A DNA stretch of 64,000 nt from Castellaniella sp047971665 (GCF_047971665.1 NZ_JBKEAA010000013.1:43755-107754); one strand, 5' to 3'. Positions 33,571 through 41,917 are shown, numbered from the stretch's first letter. The notes: generated from the letters alone by a model not told the origin. Made by a program: numbers and translations.

Positions 33571-34494
33571 ATGGAGACACTCTATATTACTCATCCGGCC
33601 TGCCGTTTGCATGAAATGGGGGCCTGGCATCCGGAATCGCCTCAGCGCCTGGATGCTGTGGCCGATCAACTGGCCGCCAGCGGCCTGATGGACTTCCTGT
33701 CTCACCGCACGGCGCGTCCGGCCGAGCCTGAACATGTGCTGCGTGTGCATACGCCGGAATACCTGGCGTTCTTGCGCCAGCACGCGCCCGCGCACGGCTA
33801 TTTTCCGCTGGATCCGGACACGATCATGAGTCCGGATACGCTGCAGGCCGCCTGGGCGGCGGCAGGCGCGGGCGTGACGGCGCTGGACGAGATTTTCGCG
33901 GGCCGGGCACAGACGGCATTCTGCGCCGTTCGCCCGCCGGGCCATCATGCGCGCCCCGGGCAGGCGCTGGGATTCTGCTTTTTCAACAACATCGCCGTCG
34001 CGGCTCGTCATGCGCTGGATCATTACGGTCTGTCGCGCGTGGCCATCGTGGATTTTGATGTCCATCACGGCAATGGCACCGAGGAATCCCTGGCGGGCGA
34101 TGACCGGGTCATGATGTGCAGCTTCTACCAATACCCGTTGTTCCCGGATACTCGCCAGGAGAATCCGGGGCCGAACATGATCAATGTGCCTGTCGATGCC
34201 TATTCGGCCGGCGATGTGATTCGTCCCATCGTGTCGGAGCGCTGGCAGCCGGCGCTGCGTGGTTTCCGGCCCGAGCTGATCCTGGTGTCGGCGGGCTTCG
34301 ATGCGCATCGCGAAGACGAGATGGGCAACCTGAAACTGGTCGAGGCGGATTACGCCTGGATCACCAAACGTCTGGTCGAGATCGCGGCCGAATCCGCCCA
34401 GGGGCGGATCGTCAGCTTTCTCGAAGGCGGTTACGACCTGTCCGCCCTGGGGCGCAGCGCTGTGGCGCATGTGCGGGCGCTGGGCGGTTACTGA
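33571..34494 (+). CDS. Histone deacetylase-family protein
   Basis: A zinc-dependent deacetylase-like enzyme of 307 residues (AcuC/acetylpolyamine amidohydrolase superfamily). The active site shows the tandem histidines in VRPPGHHARPGQALGFCFFNN, zinc ligands in VDFDVHHGNGT, and Asp in LILVSAGFDAHREDEMG; EGGYDLSALGRS closes the fold. Substrate unknown; acetylated lysines or polyamines are acted on by relatives. TTGCAA (33534-33539) and CATAAT (33558-33563) spaced 18 bp would start the mRNA at about 33570, next to the ATG. etfBA follows on the same strand after 75 bp. Confidence 0.9.
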   Translation: METLYITHPACRLHEMGAWHPESPQRLDAVADQLAASGLMDFLSHRTARPAEPEHVLRVHTPEYLAFLRQHAPAHGYFPLDPDTIMSPDTLQAAWAAAGAGVTALDEIFAGRAQTAFCAVRPPGHHARPGQALGFCFFNNIAVAARHALDHYGLSRVAIVDFDVHHGNGTEESLAGDDRVMMCSFYQYPLFPDTRQENPGPNMINVPVDAYSAGDVIRPIVSERWQPALRGFRPELILVSAGFDAHREDEMGNLKLVEADYAWITKRLVEIAAESAQGRIVSFLEGGYDLSALGRSAVAHVRALGGY

Positions 34495-34569
34495 TGAGGC
34501 TGTGCAGGGCGCGATCCGTCGCTGCCGTGTGCGGCCATCCTGTTTTCTTTTCATTCTGGAGTATGCTCG

Positions 34570-35319
34570 ATGAAGGTCCTGGTACCGGTCAAGCGCGTGG
34601 TTGACTACAACGTCAAGGTACGCGTCAAATCCGATCACACTGGCGTGGATATCGCCAACGTCAAGATGTCCATGAATCCGTTCGACGAAATTGCGGTCGA
34701 GGAGGCCACCCGCCTGAAGGAAAAGGGCGCTGCCGCCGAGATCGTGGCGGTGTCGTGCGGCGTGGCGCAATGCCAGGAAACGCTGCGCACGGCCATGGCG
34801 ATCGGGGCCGACCGGGGCATTCTGGTGCAGACCGATGCCGAATTGCAGCCGCTGGCCGTGGCCAAGCTGCTCAAGGCCCTGGTGGACAAGGAGCAGCCCG
34901 GCCTGGTGGTTCTGGGCAAGCAGGCGATCGACGATGACGCCAATCAGACCGGCCAGATGCTGGCCGCGCTGCTGGATTGGCCGCAGGCGACCAATGCCAG
35001 CAAGGTCGAGGTTCAGGGCGATCGGGTGCAAGTGACCCGCGAAGTCGATGGCGGTCTGGAGACCCTCAGCCTGGCGCTGCCGGCCATCATCACCACCGAC
35101 CTGCGTCTGAACGAGCCGCGCTACGTGACGTTGCCCAACATCATGAAAGCCAAGAAAAAACCCCTGGAAACCATGGCGCCCGACGCCCTGGGCGTGGATG
35201 TCGCGCCGCGGCTGAAGACACTCAAGGTCACCGAGCCGCCCAGCCGTTCGGCCGGCGTGATCGTGCCCGATGTGGCGACTCTGGTGGACAAACTCAAGAA
35301 CGAAGCGAAGGTGGTGTAA
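34570..35319 (+). CDS. etfB: Electron transfer flavoprotein subunit beta
   Basis: The small ETF subunit (249 residues), which binds AMP and carries electrons from acyl-CoA dehydrogenases to the quinone pool through ETF:QO. It has MKVLVPVKRVVDYNVKVRV, SMNPFDEIAVEEATRLKEKG and the dehydrogenase recognition loop PRYVTLPNIMKAKKKPLE. The stop is immediately followed by the etfA ATG. The pair is followed by an acyl-CoA dehydrogenase, its probable partner. Confidence 0.96.
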   Translation: MKVLVPVKRVVDYNVKVRVKSDHTGVDIANVKMSMNPFDEIAVEEATRLKEKGAAAEIVAVSCGVAQCQETLRTAMAIGADRGILVQTDAELQPLAVAKLLKALVDKEQPGLVVLGKQAIDDDANQTGQMLAALLDWPQATNASKVEVQGDRVQVTREVDGGLETLSLALPAIITTDLRLNEPRYVTLPNIMKAKKKPLETMAPDALGVDVAPRLKTLKVTEPPSRSAGVIVPDVATLVDKLKNEAKVV

Positions 35320-36249
35320 ATGAGCATTCTGGTTATTGCTGAACATGACAACGCCCAGTTGGGCGCCGCAACCCGCAACGCGGTGGCTGCGGCGGCCGCC
35401 ATCGGAGGCGAGGTGCACGTGCTGGTGGCGGGCGCCGACGCGCAGGCCGTTGCCGATCAGGCCGCTCGGGTGGCTTCGGTGAACAAGGTGTTGCTGGCCG
35501 ATGGCCCGGCCCTGGCCGATGGTCTGGCCGAGAATCTGGCCGCGCAGGTGCTGGCCGTGGCCGGCAGTTACGGTCACATTCTGTTCGCGGCGACGGTCTC
35601 GGGCAAGAATGTCGCTCCGCGTGTCGCGGCCAAGCTCGATGTTGCGCAAATTTCCGATATCGTGGCCGTCGAGTCGGCCGATACGTTCGTGCGGCCGATC
35701 TACGCGGGCAACGCTCTGGCGACAGTCCAGTCGGCCGATGCCAAGAAGGTCGTCACCGTGCGGACCACGGCGTTCGATCCGGTGGCCGCCACGGGCGGTT
35801 CGGCCGCGGTCGAGAAGATCGATGCCGTGGCTGATTCGGGCAAGTCGTCGTTCGTGGGCCGTGAGCTCGCCAAGAGCGACCGCCCCGAGTTGACCGCCGC
35901 TTCGGTGGTGGTGTCGGGCGGCCGCGGGCTGGGAAGCGCCGAGAATTTCAAGATCCTGGACCCGTTGGCCGACAAGCTGGGCGCGGCGCTGGGCGCTTCG
36001 CGCGCGGCCGTGGATGCCGGTTATGCGCCCAATGACTGGCAGGTCGGGCAGACCGGCAAGATCGTGGCGCCGCAACTGTACGTGGCCATCGGGATTTCAG
36101 GCGCGATCCAGCATCTGGCGGGGATGAAGGACTCGAAGGTGATCGTGGCGATCAACAAGGACGCCGAGGCGCCGATTTTCGGTGTCGCCGATTACGGCCT
36201 GGTGGCCGACCTGTTCCAGGCCGTGCCCGAGCTGGTTCAGGCGCTCTAG
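35320..36249 (+). CDS. etfA: Electron transfer flavoprotein subunit alpha
   Basis: The large ETF subunit (309 residues) that holds the FAD. The C-terminal FAD domain reads VVVSGGRGLGSAENFKIL, AAVDAGYAPNDWQVGQTGK, and IAIGISGAIQHLAGMKDSK-like sequence, with the final VAINKDAEAPIFGVADYGLV typical of the family. ATG begins one base after the etfB stop, so the two subunits are made together. An 11-bp hairpin follows the gene. Confidence 0.96.
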   Translation: MSILVIAEHDNAQLGAATRNAVAAAAAIGGEVHVLVAGADAQAVADQAARVASVNKVLLADGPALADGLAENLAAQVLAVAGSYGHILFAATVSGKNVAPRVAAKLDVAQISDIVAVESADTFVRPIYAGNALATVQSADAKKVVTVRTTAFDPVAATGGSAAVEKIDAVADSGKSSFVGRELAKSDRPELTAASVVVSGGRGLGSAENFKILDPLADKLGAALGASRAAVDAGYAPNDWQVGQTGKIVAPQLYVAIGISGAIQHLAGMKDSKVIVAINKDAEAPIFGVADYGLVADLFQAVPELVQAL

Positions 36250-36260
36250 GCCAGCCAGTC

Positions 36261-36286
36261 ACGCGCTCTCCCGCAGGAGAGCGCGT
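36261..36286 (+). terminator. Hairpin between etfA and acyl-CoA dehydrogenase
   Basis: The arms 36261-36271 (ACGCGCTCTCC) and 36276-36286 pair perfectly around CGCA, starting 11 bp after the etfA stop. The T-tract is short (CGTTTC), so it may stabilise the etfBA message or attenuate read-through into the dehydrogenase gene rather than end transcription fully. Confidence 0.6.
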
Positions 36287-36331
36287 CGTTTCATGCGGGA
36301 GCCCGCGCTCCTGCGCACCACAGGAATTGTC

Positions 36332-38146
36332 ATGACATACCAGGTTCCCACTCAGGATATCCGTTTCATTTTGCACGAACTGGCCGATCTGCCGGGCGTG
36401 CTGGCACTGCCGGGTTTCGAAGAGGTCTCCGCCGACCTTGTCGATGCCGTATTGGAGGAAAATGCGCGTTTCGTCGAGCAGGAAATCGCGCCGCTGAATC
36501 GTGCGGGCGACACCGAGCCGGCGCGCTGGAGCGAGACGGGAGTGAGCACCACGCCTGGTTTCAAGGCGGCGTTCCAGGCCTTTGCGCAAGGCGGCTGGCA
36601 GGGGCTGCCGCACGAGGCGGAATTCGGCGGCCAGGGCCTGCCCAGGATCGTCTCGGCGCCGGTCACCGAGAGCCTCAACGCGGGCAACCTGGCCTTTTCG
36701 TTGTGTCCGCTGCTGACCGATGGCGTGATCGAGGCCCTGTCCATGGTGGGATCGGACACGCAAAAGGCCCGCTTCATCCCGCCCATGCTGGAGGGCCGCT
36801 GGACGGGGACCATGAATCTGACCGAGCCGCAGGCCGGTTCCGACCTGGCCTTGCTCAAGACCCGCGCGGTGCAGCAGGCTGACGGCAGCTACCGCATTTC
36901 CGGCCAGAAGATCTTCATCACCTATGGAGATCACGACATGGCCGAAAACATCATCCACCTGGTGCTGGCGCGCACCCCGGATGCGCCCAAGGGCGTCAAG
37001 GGCATTTCCCTGTTCATCGTGCCCAAATTCCTCGTCAAGGAAGACGGCAGCCCGGGCGCCCGCAACGATGTGGTGTGCGCCTCTCTGGAGCACAAGCTCG
37101 GGATTCACGGCAGCCCGACGGCCGTGCTGCTGTACGGCTCCGGCCAGGGCGAGGCTGGCGAGGGCGGGGCGGTCGGCTATTTGATCGGTGAGGAAAACCG
37201 CGGCCTGGAATACATGTTCATCATGATGAATGCCGCGCGCTATGCGGTGGGGTTGCAGGGCATCGCGGTGTCCGAGCGCGCGTTGCAGCATGCGGCGGCC
37301 TACGCGGCCGAACGGATCCAGGGCAACGCCCTGGAAGGCTCTGCGGGGCCGGTCCCGATCGTCCGCCATCCCGACGTGTCGCGCATGCTCGGGATCATGC
37401 GCGGCCTGACCGAGGGCGCGCGTGCCATGGCCTATGTGGCCGCCGGCTATCGGGACAAGGCGTCCCGTCTGACCGATGAGGCGCAGCGGGCCCGCTGCAA
37501 GGCGACGTATGAATATTTCGTCCCGATCGTCAAGGGATTCTCCACGGAATCGGCCGTCGAGGTGGCTTCTCTGGGGGTGCAGGTGCATGGCGGCATGGGT
37601 TTCATCGAGGAAACCGGTGCGGCCCAGTATTACCGGGACGCACGCATTCTGCCCATCTATGAGGGCACCACGGCGATCCAGGCCAATGATTTCATCGGCC
37701 GCAAGCTGGTGCGCGACGGCGGCGCCGTCGCGCGCGAACAGATCGCCGGAATGCGCGATACGGCTGCGGCGCTGCGCGCGGCCGGTGGGGTGCATGCCGA
37801 AGCGCTGGGCATGATCGGTCAACGTCTGGAAACCGCGGCCGGAGCCTATGAGACGGCGCTGGCGTTCGTCCTCGAGCACATCCGGGAGGACATCCGGGGG
37901 GTTTTCACGGGCAGTGTCTCGTGCCTGATGCTGGCGGGGACGGTTCATGCCGGGTGGCAATTGGGGCGTTCCGCGCTGGCCGCCGCGACCGCCATCGGCG
38001 AGGGTTCCACCGATGTCTTCCATTCGAACAAGATTGCCACCGCGGTACAGTACGCGGCGCATGTGCTGCCGCGCGCGCTGTCGCTGCAGTCCGCCATCGG
38101 AGATGGCGGACTGGCGGATCGTTATGTGCGCCAGACGCAGCAATAA
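36332..38146 (+). CDS. Acyl-CoA dehydrogenase (long form, DmdC/FadE-like C-terminal extension)
   Basis: A FAD enzyme of 604 residues that oxidises acyl-CoA at the alpha-beta position and gives electrons to ETF. The N-terminal segment MTYQVPTQDIRFILHELADL, the flavin loop MNLTEPQAGSDLALLKT, the substrate loop YGDHDMAENIIHLVLAR, and QVHGGMGFIEETGAAQYYRDAR with PIYEGTTAIQANDF are typical. The final 120 residues form the extra C-terminal domain seen in 600-residue dehydrogenases such as DmdC. It is directly after etfBA. Chain-length specificity cannot be read from the sequence. Confidence 0.92.
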   Translation: MTYQVPTQDIRFILHELADLPGVLALPGFEEVSADLVDAVLEENARFVEQEIAPLNRAGDTEPARWSETGVSTTPGFKAAFQAFAQGGWQGLPHEAEFGGQGLPRIVSAPVTESLNAGNLAFSLCPLLTDGVIEALSMVGSDTQKARFIPPMLEGRWTGTMNLTEPQAGSDLALLKTRAVQQADGSYRISGQKIFITYGDHDMAENIIHLVLARTPDAPKGVKGISLFIVPKFLVKEDGSPGARNDVVCASLEHKLGIHGSPTAVLLYGSGQGEAGEGGAVGYLIGEENRGLEYMFIMMNAARYAVGLQGIAVSERALQHAAAYAAERIQGNALEGSAGPVPIVRHPDVSRMLGIMRGLTEGARAMAYVAAGYRDKASRLTDEAQRARCKATYEYFVPIVKGFSTESAVEVASLGVQVHGGMGFIEETGAAQYYRDARILPIYEGTTAIQANDFIGRKLVRDGGAVAREQIAGMRDTAAALRAAGGVHAEALGMIGQRLETAAGAYETALAFVLEHIREDIRGVFTGSVSCLMLAGTVHAGWQLGRSALAAATAIGEGSTDVFHSNKIATAVQYAAHVLPRALSLQSAIGDGGLADRYVRQTQQ

Positions 38147-38231
38147 CACGCGGTGTCGATCTGTCGCGGGATGCGGATATATAAATAACTATCTGGTATT
38201 TCAATGTGATTCTTTATTCTGCAAGAATCTT

Positions 38232-38280
38232 AAGTGTCTAAACTAATTTGCCGCCCGGATCATCCGGGCGGCAGACACTT
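38232..38280 (+). promoter_or_regulatory. Nested hairpin in the peroxiredoxin leader
   Basis: An outer 8-bp stem (AAGTGTCT at 38232-38239 with AGACACTT at 38273-38280) encloses a GC-rich 11-bp stem (38250-38260 with 38262-38272, GCCGCCCGGAT). The element ends 16 bp before the peroxiredoxin ATG and just before its ribosome site CAGGAG. An AT-rich TATATAAATA stretch about 60 bp upstream is a likely promoter, so the structure would be in the 5' untranslated RNA. It may control stability or translation. Confidence 0.5.
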
Positions 38281-38296
38281 GAAACAGGAGTTATTC

Positions 38297-38938
38297 ATGG
38301 CCACGCTGCGTCTGGGCGATACCGCCCCTGATTTTGAACAGGACTCTTCCCAGGGGAGGATCAAGTTCCACGAGTTTCTGGGGGACGGCTGGGGCGTCCT
38401 GTTTTCCCATCCGGCCGATTTCACACCGGTCTGCACCACCGAGCTGGGCTACACCGCTGTGCTCTCGGGTGAGTTCGCCAAGCGCGGCGCCAAGGTGATT
38501 GCCTTGTCCGTCGATGGCAAGCAGTCCCATCTGGACTGGATCAAGGACATCAACGACACCCAGAAGACCGAGGTCAATTATCCGATCCTGGCCGATGAGG
38601 ACCGCAAGGTCGCGACCCTCTACGACATGATCCACCCGAATGCCAGCGCCACTGCGACGGTGCGTTCGGTGTTCGTCATCGATCCGAACAAGAAGATCCG
38701 CCTGATCCTGACCTATCCGGCCAGCACGGGGCGCAATTTCGACGAGATCCTGCGCGCGTTGGATTCCCTGCAATTGACCGACAACTACAGTGTGGCGACA
38801 CCGGTGAACTGGAAGCAGGGCGAGGACGTCATCATCGTGCCGACACTCAAGGATCCGGCGGTGCTGAAGGAAAAATTCCCCAAGGGCTATACCGAAATCC
38901 GTCCCTACCTGCGCACGACGCCGCAGCCGGATCGCTGA
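38297..38938 (+). CDS. 1-Cys peroxiredoxin (Prx6 type)
   Basis: A thiol peroxidase of 213 residues reducing H2O2 and alkyl hydroperoxides. The peroxidatic cysteine is in SHPADFTPVCTTELG, with the catalytic Arg later in the family position. The long C-terminal arm (PVNWKQGEDVIIVPTLKDPA) is that of the Prx6/AhpC-TSA C-terminal domain, and no resolving CP motif is present, so an external reductant is needed. Start at 38297 has CAGGAG nine bases upstream. Preceded by a structured leader. Confidence 0.93.
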   Translation: MATLRLGDTAPDFEQDSSQGRIKFHEFLGDGWGVLFSHPADFTPVCTTELGYTAVLSGEFAKRGAKVIALSVDGKQSHLDWIKDINDTQKTEVNYPILADEDRKVATLYDMIHPNASATATVRSVFVIDPNKKIRLILTYPASTGRNFDEILRALDSLQLTDNYSVATPVNWKQGEDVIIVPTLKDPAVLKEKFPKGYTEIRPYLRTTPQPDR

Positions 38939-38983
38939 TCAACGGCGGGAATGCCGCCTCGCGGGTCGGATAACCTCTCATTC

Positions 38984-40159
38984 ATGAACCGCACAAGCAC
39001 ACGCGAATGGCTGCGCCGGCTGGTTGCTTTCGATACGACCAGCCGGCATTCCAATCTCGCGATGATCGAGACGATCCGCGACGCGCTGGCCGCGCATGGC
39101 ATCGCGTCCGAGCTGACCTACGCGCCGGCGGGCAACAAAGCCAATCTGTTCGCCACGCTTCCCGCGCAGGACGGCGCGACGCAGGGCGGAATCGTGCTCT
39201 CGGGGCATACCGATGTCGTGCCGGTGGATGGCCAGGATTGGCGTTCGGATCCCTTTGCGCTCACCGAAAGAGATGGCCGGCTGTATGGCCGCGGCACGGC
39301 GGACATGAAGGGCTTCATCGCGGCCTCGCTGGCCCTGGTGCCTCATTTTCTGTCCCTTGAGCGTCGCAAATCCTTGCATCTGGCCTTTTCCTACGATGAG
39401 GAGGTCGGCTGTCTGGGCGCCCCTGTCATGCTCGAGGCGCTCAGGCGGCGCGGTGTGCGCGCCGAGGGCTGTGTGGTGGGCGAACCCACCGGGATGCGCG
39501 TGGTGGTGGCGCACAAAGGCATGAATCTGTACCGCTGCCGGGTGCACGGAAAAGCCGCGCATTCCTCGCTGACACCGCATGGCTGCAATGCCGTCGAATA
39601 TGCGGCCCGCCTGATCTGCCGGATACGGGATCTGGCCGATCAGCTCCGGTCCGAGGGACCCTACGACGAGGCGTTCGATGTGCCTTTCACCACGATGGGC
39701 ACCAACCTGATCGCCGGCGGCATCGCGGTCAACACCATTCCGGATTCGTGCGAGTTCAGCTACGAGTTCCGCAATCTTCCCGGCCTGTCACCGGACGATA
39801 TCCAGGACAGGATCGATGCCTGCATCCAGACGGAGTTGCTGCCTCGCATGCGTCAGGAATATGACGCGGCCCGCGTCGAAATCGACGCCTTGCCCGTGGT
39901 GGTTCCCTCGCTTGAGACCGCCGAACATGAGGCCATCACCCGGCTGGCGCGCGCCTTGACCGGTGACAACGCGATCAGCAAGGTGAGTTACGGGACAGAG
40001 GCGGGACAATTCCAGAATGCCGGCATCCCTGCGGTCATCTGTGGCCCGGGGCACATCGAGCAGGCGCATCGGGCCGACGAGTTCATCGACATCGCGCAAC
40101 TGGATGCTTGCGAGGGGTTTCTGCGCAAGCTGGCGGATTCGTTGGTGGACAGACCCTAG
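38984..40159 (+). CDS. argE: Acetylornithine deacetylase
   Basis: An M20-family zinc hydrolase (391 residues) that removes acetyl from N-acetylornithine in arginine synthesis. Metal ligands are in LSGHTDVVPVDGQDW, GRGTADMKGFIAA and DEEVGCLGAP; the dimerisation-domain His is in HKGMNLYRCRVHGKAAHSS, and the last ligand in ICGPGHIEQAHRADEFI. These match ArgE better than DapE. Start at 38984 (MNRTSTREWLRRLVAFDT). Some members act on other N-acyl amino acids. Confidence 0.9.
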   Translation: MNRTSTREWLRRLVAFDTTSRHSNLAMIETIRDALAAHGIASELTYAPAGNKANLFATLPAQDGATQGGIVLSGHTDVVPVDGQDWRSDPFALTERDGRLYGRGTADMKGFIAASLALVPHFLSLERRKSLHLAFSYDEEVGCLGAPVMLEALRRRGVRAEGCVVGEPTGMRVVVAHKGMNLYRCRVHGKAAHSSLTPHGCNAVEYAARLICRIRDLADQLRSEGPYDEAFDVPFTTMGTNLIAGGIAVNTIPDSCEFSYEFRNLPGLSPDDIQDRIDACIQTELLPRMRQEYDAARVEIDALPVVVPSLETAEHEAITRLARALTGDNAISKVSYGTEAGQFQNAGIPAVICGPGHIEQAHRADEFIDIAQLDACEGFLRKLADSLVDRP

Positions 40160-40173
40160 GGAAACGCCAGTCT

Positions 40174-40815
40174 TCATCCTTGCAGAATCCGGCGCCCTTG
40201 CGGCGTGTCGATGTGCGCGATCAGGCGCGCCGCAGCATCGGGCCCGGCCGGGCGCACGGCAACCGGCGCGTCCAGTGCCAACGATGCCAGCAGGCAGCGG
40301 ACACGCTCCGGGTCCGGGTGCAGGATCTCGAGTTGAACGAGCGTACATCCCTTGTCGTCCATCCGGGAGGCCGGATGGACGTCGTCCTGCCACTGGATGA
40401 GGGCAGGCGCAATGCCGTCCAAGGGCACCGAATTGTCGACGGACAGGGTGATGCGCCAGTCGAGCGTACCCCGGCTCATGGATTCTATGTTTCCCAGCGG
40501 CTCCAGGGCCGCCGCCGCCGTGGTGGTGATATCGGTGCTGCGCACGACCCATGTGGAGAGCGACGGCGCGGACCGGGGGTGCAGTTGGTCGAGGCCGAAC
40601 CAGCGGGGCCGGTCGGGGGGGCGGGCCGCCGGATTGGGGGCGATCACCTCCAGGTACATAGTGTCGCCGAGACGAAGCAACTGATTATGGGTGCCCATGC
40701 GCGGGTGTTCGCCACCGGCCTGCGGCGCCACGCCCAGGGTCTGAGTCACGAATGTGGCGCCGGCCTCCAGTGAGAATGCCGTGATGACGATGTGGTCGAG
40801 AAAAGCAGGCGGCAT
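40174..40815 (-). CDS. VOC-superfamily protein (glyoxalase-like domain)
   Basis: A 213-residue protein of the glyoxalase-like PF13468 type. The start PPAFLDHIVITAFSLEAGATFV and GTHNQLLRLGDTMYLEVIAPN carry the His and Glu positions that bind metal in VOC enzymes; later parts read GLDQLHPRSAPSLSTWVVRS. The reaction is unknown. It converges with argE, and its start is 126 bp from a symmetric pair of LexA-type boxes, so damage-linked control is conceivable but unproven. Confidence 0.78.
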   Translation of the reverse strand: MPPAFLDHIVITAFSLEAGATFVTQTLGVAPQAGGEHPRMGTHNQLLRLGDTMYLEVIAPNPAARPPDRPRWFGLDQLHPRSAPSLSTWVVRSTDITTTAAAALEPLGNIESMSRGTLDWRITLSVDNSVPLDGIAPALIQWQDDVHPASRMDDKGCTLVQLEILHPDPERVRCLLASLALDAPVAVRPAGPDAAARLIAHIDTPQGRRILQG

Positions 40816-40940
40816 GCGATGTCCTCCAGAGAAAAAACACTGTACGCCGTTTATCGCCATGCCGGCAGAAGTTCGCCGGGCGCCGGCGAGCCAGCAGGCC
40901 GGGAGGCGGGGAGGTCAGGCAAGGGGACTTGTGCCGGACA

Positions 40941-40984
40941 CTGTTTTTTTGTACAGTACCCACAAGCACTGTACAAAACCACAG
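40941..40984. promoter_or_regulatory. Two LexA-type SOS boxes enclosing a promoter
   Basis: Two perfect CTGT-N8-ACAG boxes occupy 40941-40956 and 40969-40984, 28 bp apart. TTGTAC (40949-40954) and TACAAA (40972-40977) with a 17-bp spacer form a sigma70 promoter reading right, and each hexamer lies inside one box. The block is nearly its own reverse complement, so the same hexamers exist on the other strand. LexA bound here would block RNA polymerase. The rightward transcript would start near 40984, 42 bp before the small membrane protein ATG. Confidence 0.85.
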
Positions 40985-41025
40985 TTTCGGCAATTCTGGT
41001 GCCGAGCGCATTCGGGAGATTCGAC

Positions 41026-41373
41026 ATGGCTGGATCGATGACTGGAAACGGGGCCTTGACCTGGGCGATTGCGGGGGCCGCCTGGCGCCGGCCGCAGCGA
41101 GACATGACGCATGCCGCGCATGCAAAAACATCAGGTATGTTGCAGGGCCCCTGGGTATCGGGCGGCTCGTGGGGCGGACGTCCCGCGGGACGCGTGGCTC
41201 GCCGGGCGCATGCGATGCCTGTGCGGCAGACGGTCCGGGCGCATCGGCCTCGTGCCGGGCGGCGGTTCGGCTGGCGCCGCATGGTGGCATTGACGGGGGA
41301 TGTGCTCATGGTGCTGACTTGGGCGGCCATGATTCCGGGCATCTTGTGGTTGGGTACAGTGGCCGGCTTCTGA
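41026..41373 (+). CDS. Small single-span membrane protein under LexA-type control
   Basis: A 115-residue protein of no recognised family. It has a basic, glycine- and arginine-rich N-terminal 85 residues and one hydrophobic span near the C terminus (about 87-110, VALTGDVLMVLTWAAMIPGI). GGGAG lies eight bases before the ATG. The only upstream signal is the double LexA box, so it is probably induced by DNA damage. Small, LexA-controlled single-span proteins in other bacteria (SulA is soluble; YneA, SidA and DidA types are membrane) halt division; such a role here is inference. The stop overlaps the rplS promoter. Confidence 0.65.
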   Translation: MAGSMTGNGALTWAIAGAAWRRPQRDMTHAAHAKTSGMLQGPWVSGGSWGGRPAGRVARRAHAMPVRQTVRAHRPRAGRRFGWRRMVALTGDVLMVLTWAAMIPGILWLGTVAGF

Positions 41374-41379
41374 TATAAT
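41350..41379 (+). promoter_or_regulatory. rplS promoter with extended -10
   Basis: A perfect TATAAT (41374-41379) is preceded by TGA (41371-41373), giving an extended -10, with a weaker -35 TTGGGT at 41350-41355 (18-bp spacer). The TGA is also the stop codon of the upstream small gene. The transcript would start about 65 bp before the rplS start, so rplS has its own strong promoter. Confidence 0.75.
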
Positions 41380-41452
41380 CTCTGGTTTGCATCCTCTGGT
41401 CCGGTATTCCCATATATCCACGCCCGGTGTCCACGATGCCTTGGAGCCTGTC

Positions 41453-41824
41453 TTGAACCTGATCGAAACCCTCGAAAAAGAAGAAATCGCGCGCCTGACC
41501 GAAGGCCGCACCATTCCTGAATTCGGCCCTGGCGACACGGTCATCGTGAGCGTCAACGTGGTCGAAGGTTCGCGCAAGCGGACCCAGGCCTACGAAGGCG
41601 TGGTCATTGCCCGCCGCAACCGTGGCCTGAATTCCGCCTTTACCGTGCGCAAGATCTCGTCGGGCGAAGCCGTCGAACGGACCTTCCAGCTGTATTCGCC
41701 GCAGATCGCCTCGATCGAGGTCAAGCGTCGCGGCGATGTCCGCCGTGCTAAACTGTATTATCTGCGCAACCTGACGGGCAAGGCCGCTCGCATCAAGGAA
41801 AAGCTGGTTCGCAAGGCCGTCTGA
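41453..41824 (+). CDS. rplS: 50S ribosomal protein L19
   Basis: A 123-residue ribosomal protein at the 30S-50S interface. The family start is NLIETLEKEEIARLTEGR, so the initiator is TTG at 41453, with GGAG six bases upstream. The core IPEFGPGDTVIVSVNVVEGS, RTQAYEGVVIARRNRGLNS and the end LRNLTGKAARIKEKL are typical. Usually rplS closes the rpsP-rimM-trmD operon; here those genes are absent and rplS stands alone between its own promoter and terminator. Confidence 0.96.
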   Translation: MNLIETLEKEEIARLTEGRTIPEFGPGDTVIVSVNVVEGSRKRTQAYEGVVIARRNRGLNSAFTVRKISSGEAVERTFQLYSPQIASIEVKRRGDVRRAKLYYLRNLTGKAARIKEKLVRKAV

Positions 41825-41846
41825 TCACGGCACCGCGGATCATCCC

Positions 41847-41875
41847 AGGGCACCCGTTCGGGTGCCCTTGTTTTT
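41847..41875 (+). terminator. Rho-independent terminator after rplS
   Basis: The arms AGGGCACCC (41847-41855) and GGGTGCCCT (41860-41868) pair perfectly around GTTC and are followed by TGTTTTT. It lies 23 bp after the rplS stop, a textbook intrinsic terminator. Confidence 0.93.
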
Positions 41876-41917
41876 CCTGCGTGTTCGAGCCGCGCGGAAC
41901 TTTACTGTCGGGATTCC

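Noticed and set aside
33415..36075. An 886-codon open frame on the minus strand
   Set aside because: It lies antisense to the deacetylase, etfB and part of etfA, is rich in His, Arg, Gln and Gly as expected from the GC-rich complement of coding DNA, and has no recognisable domain.
36152..38149. A 665-codon minus-strand frame over the acyl-CoA dehydrogenase
   Set aside because: It is the antisense shadow of a clear dehydrogenase gene, with no motif of its own.
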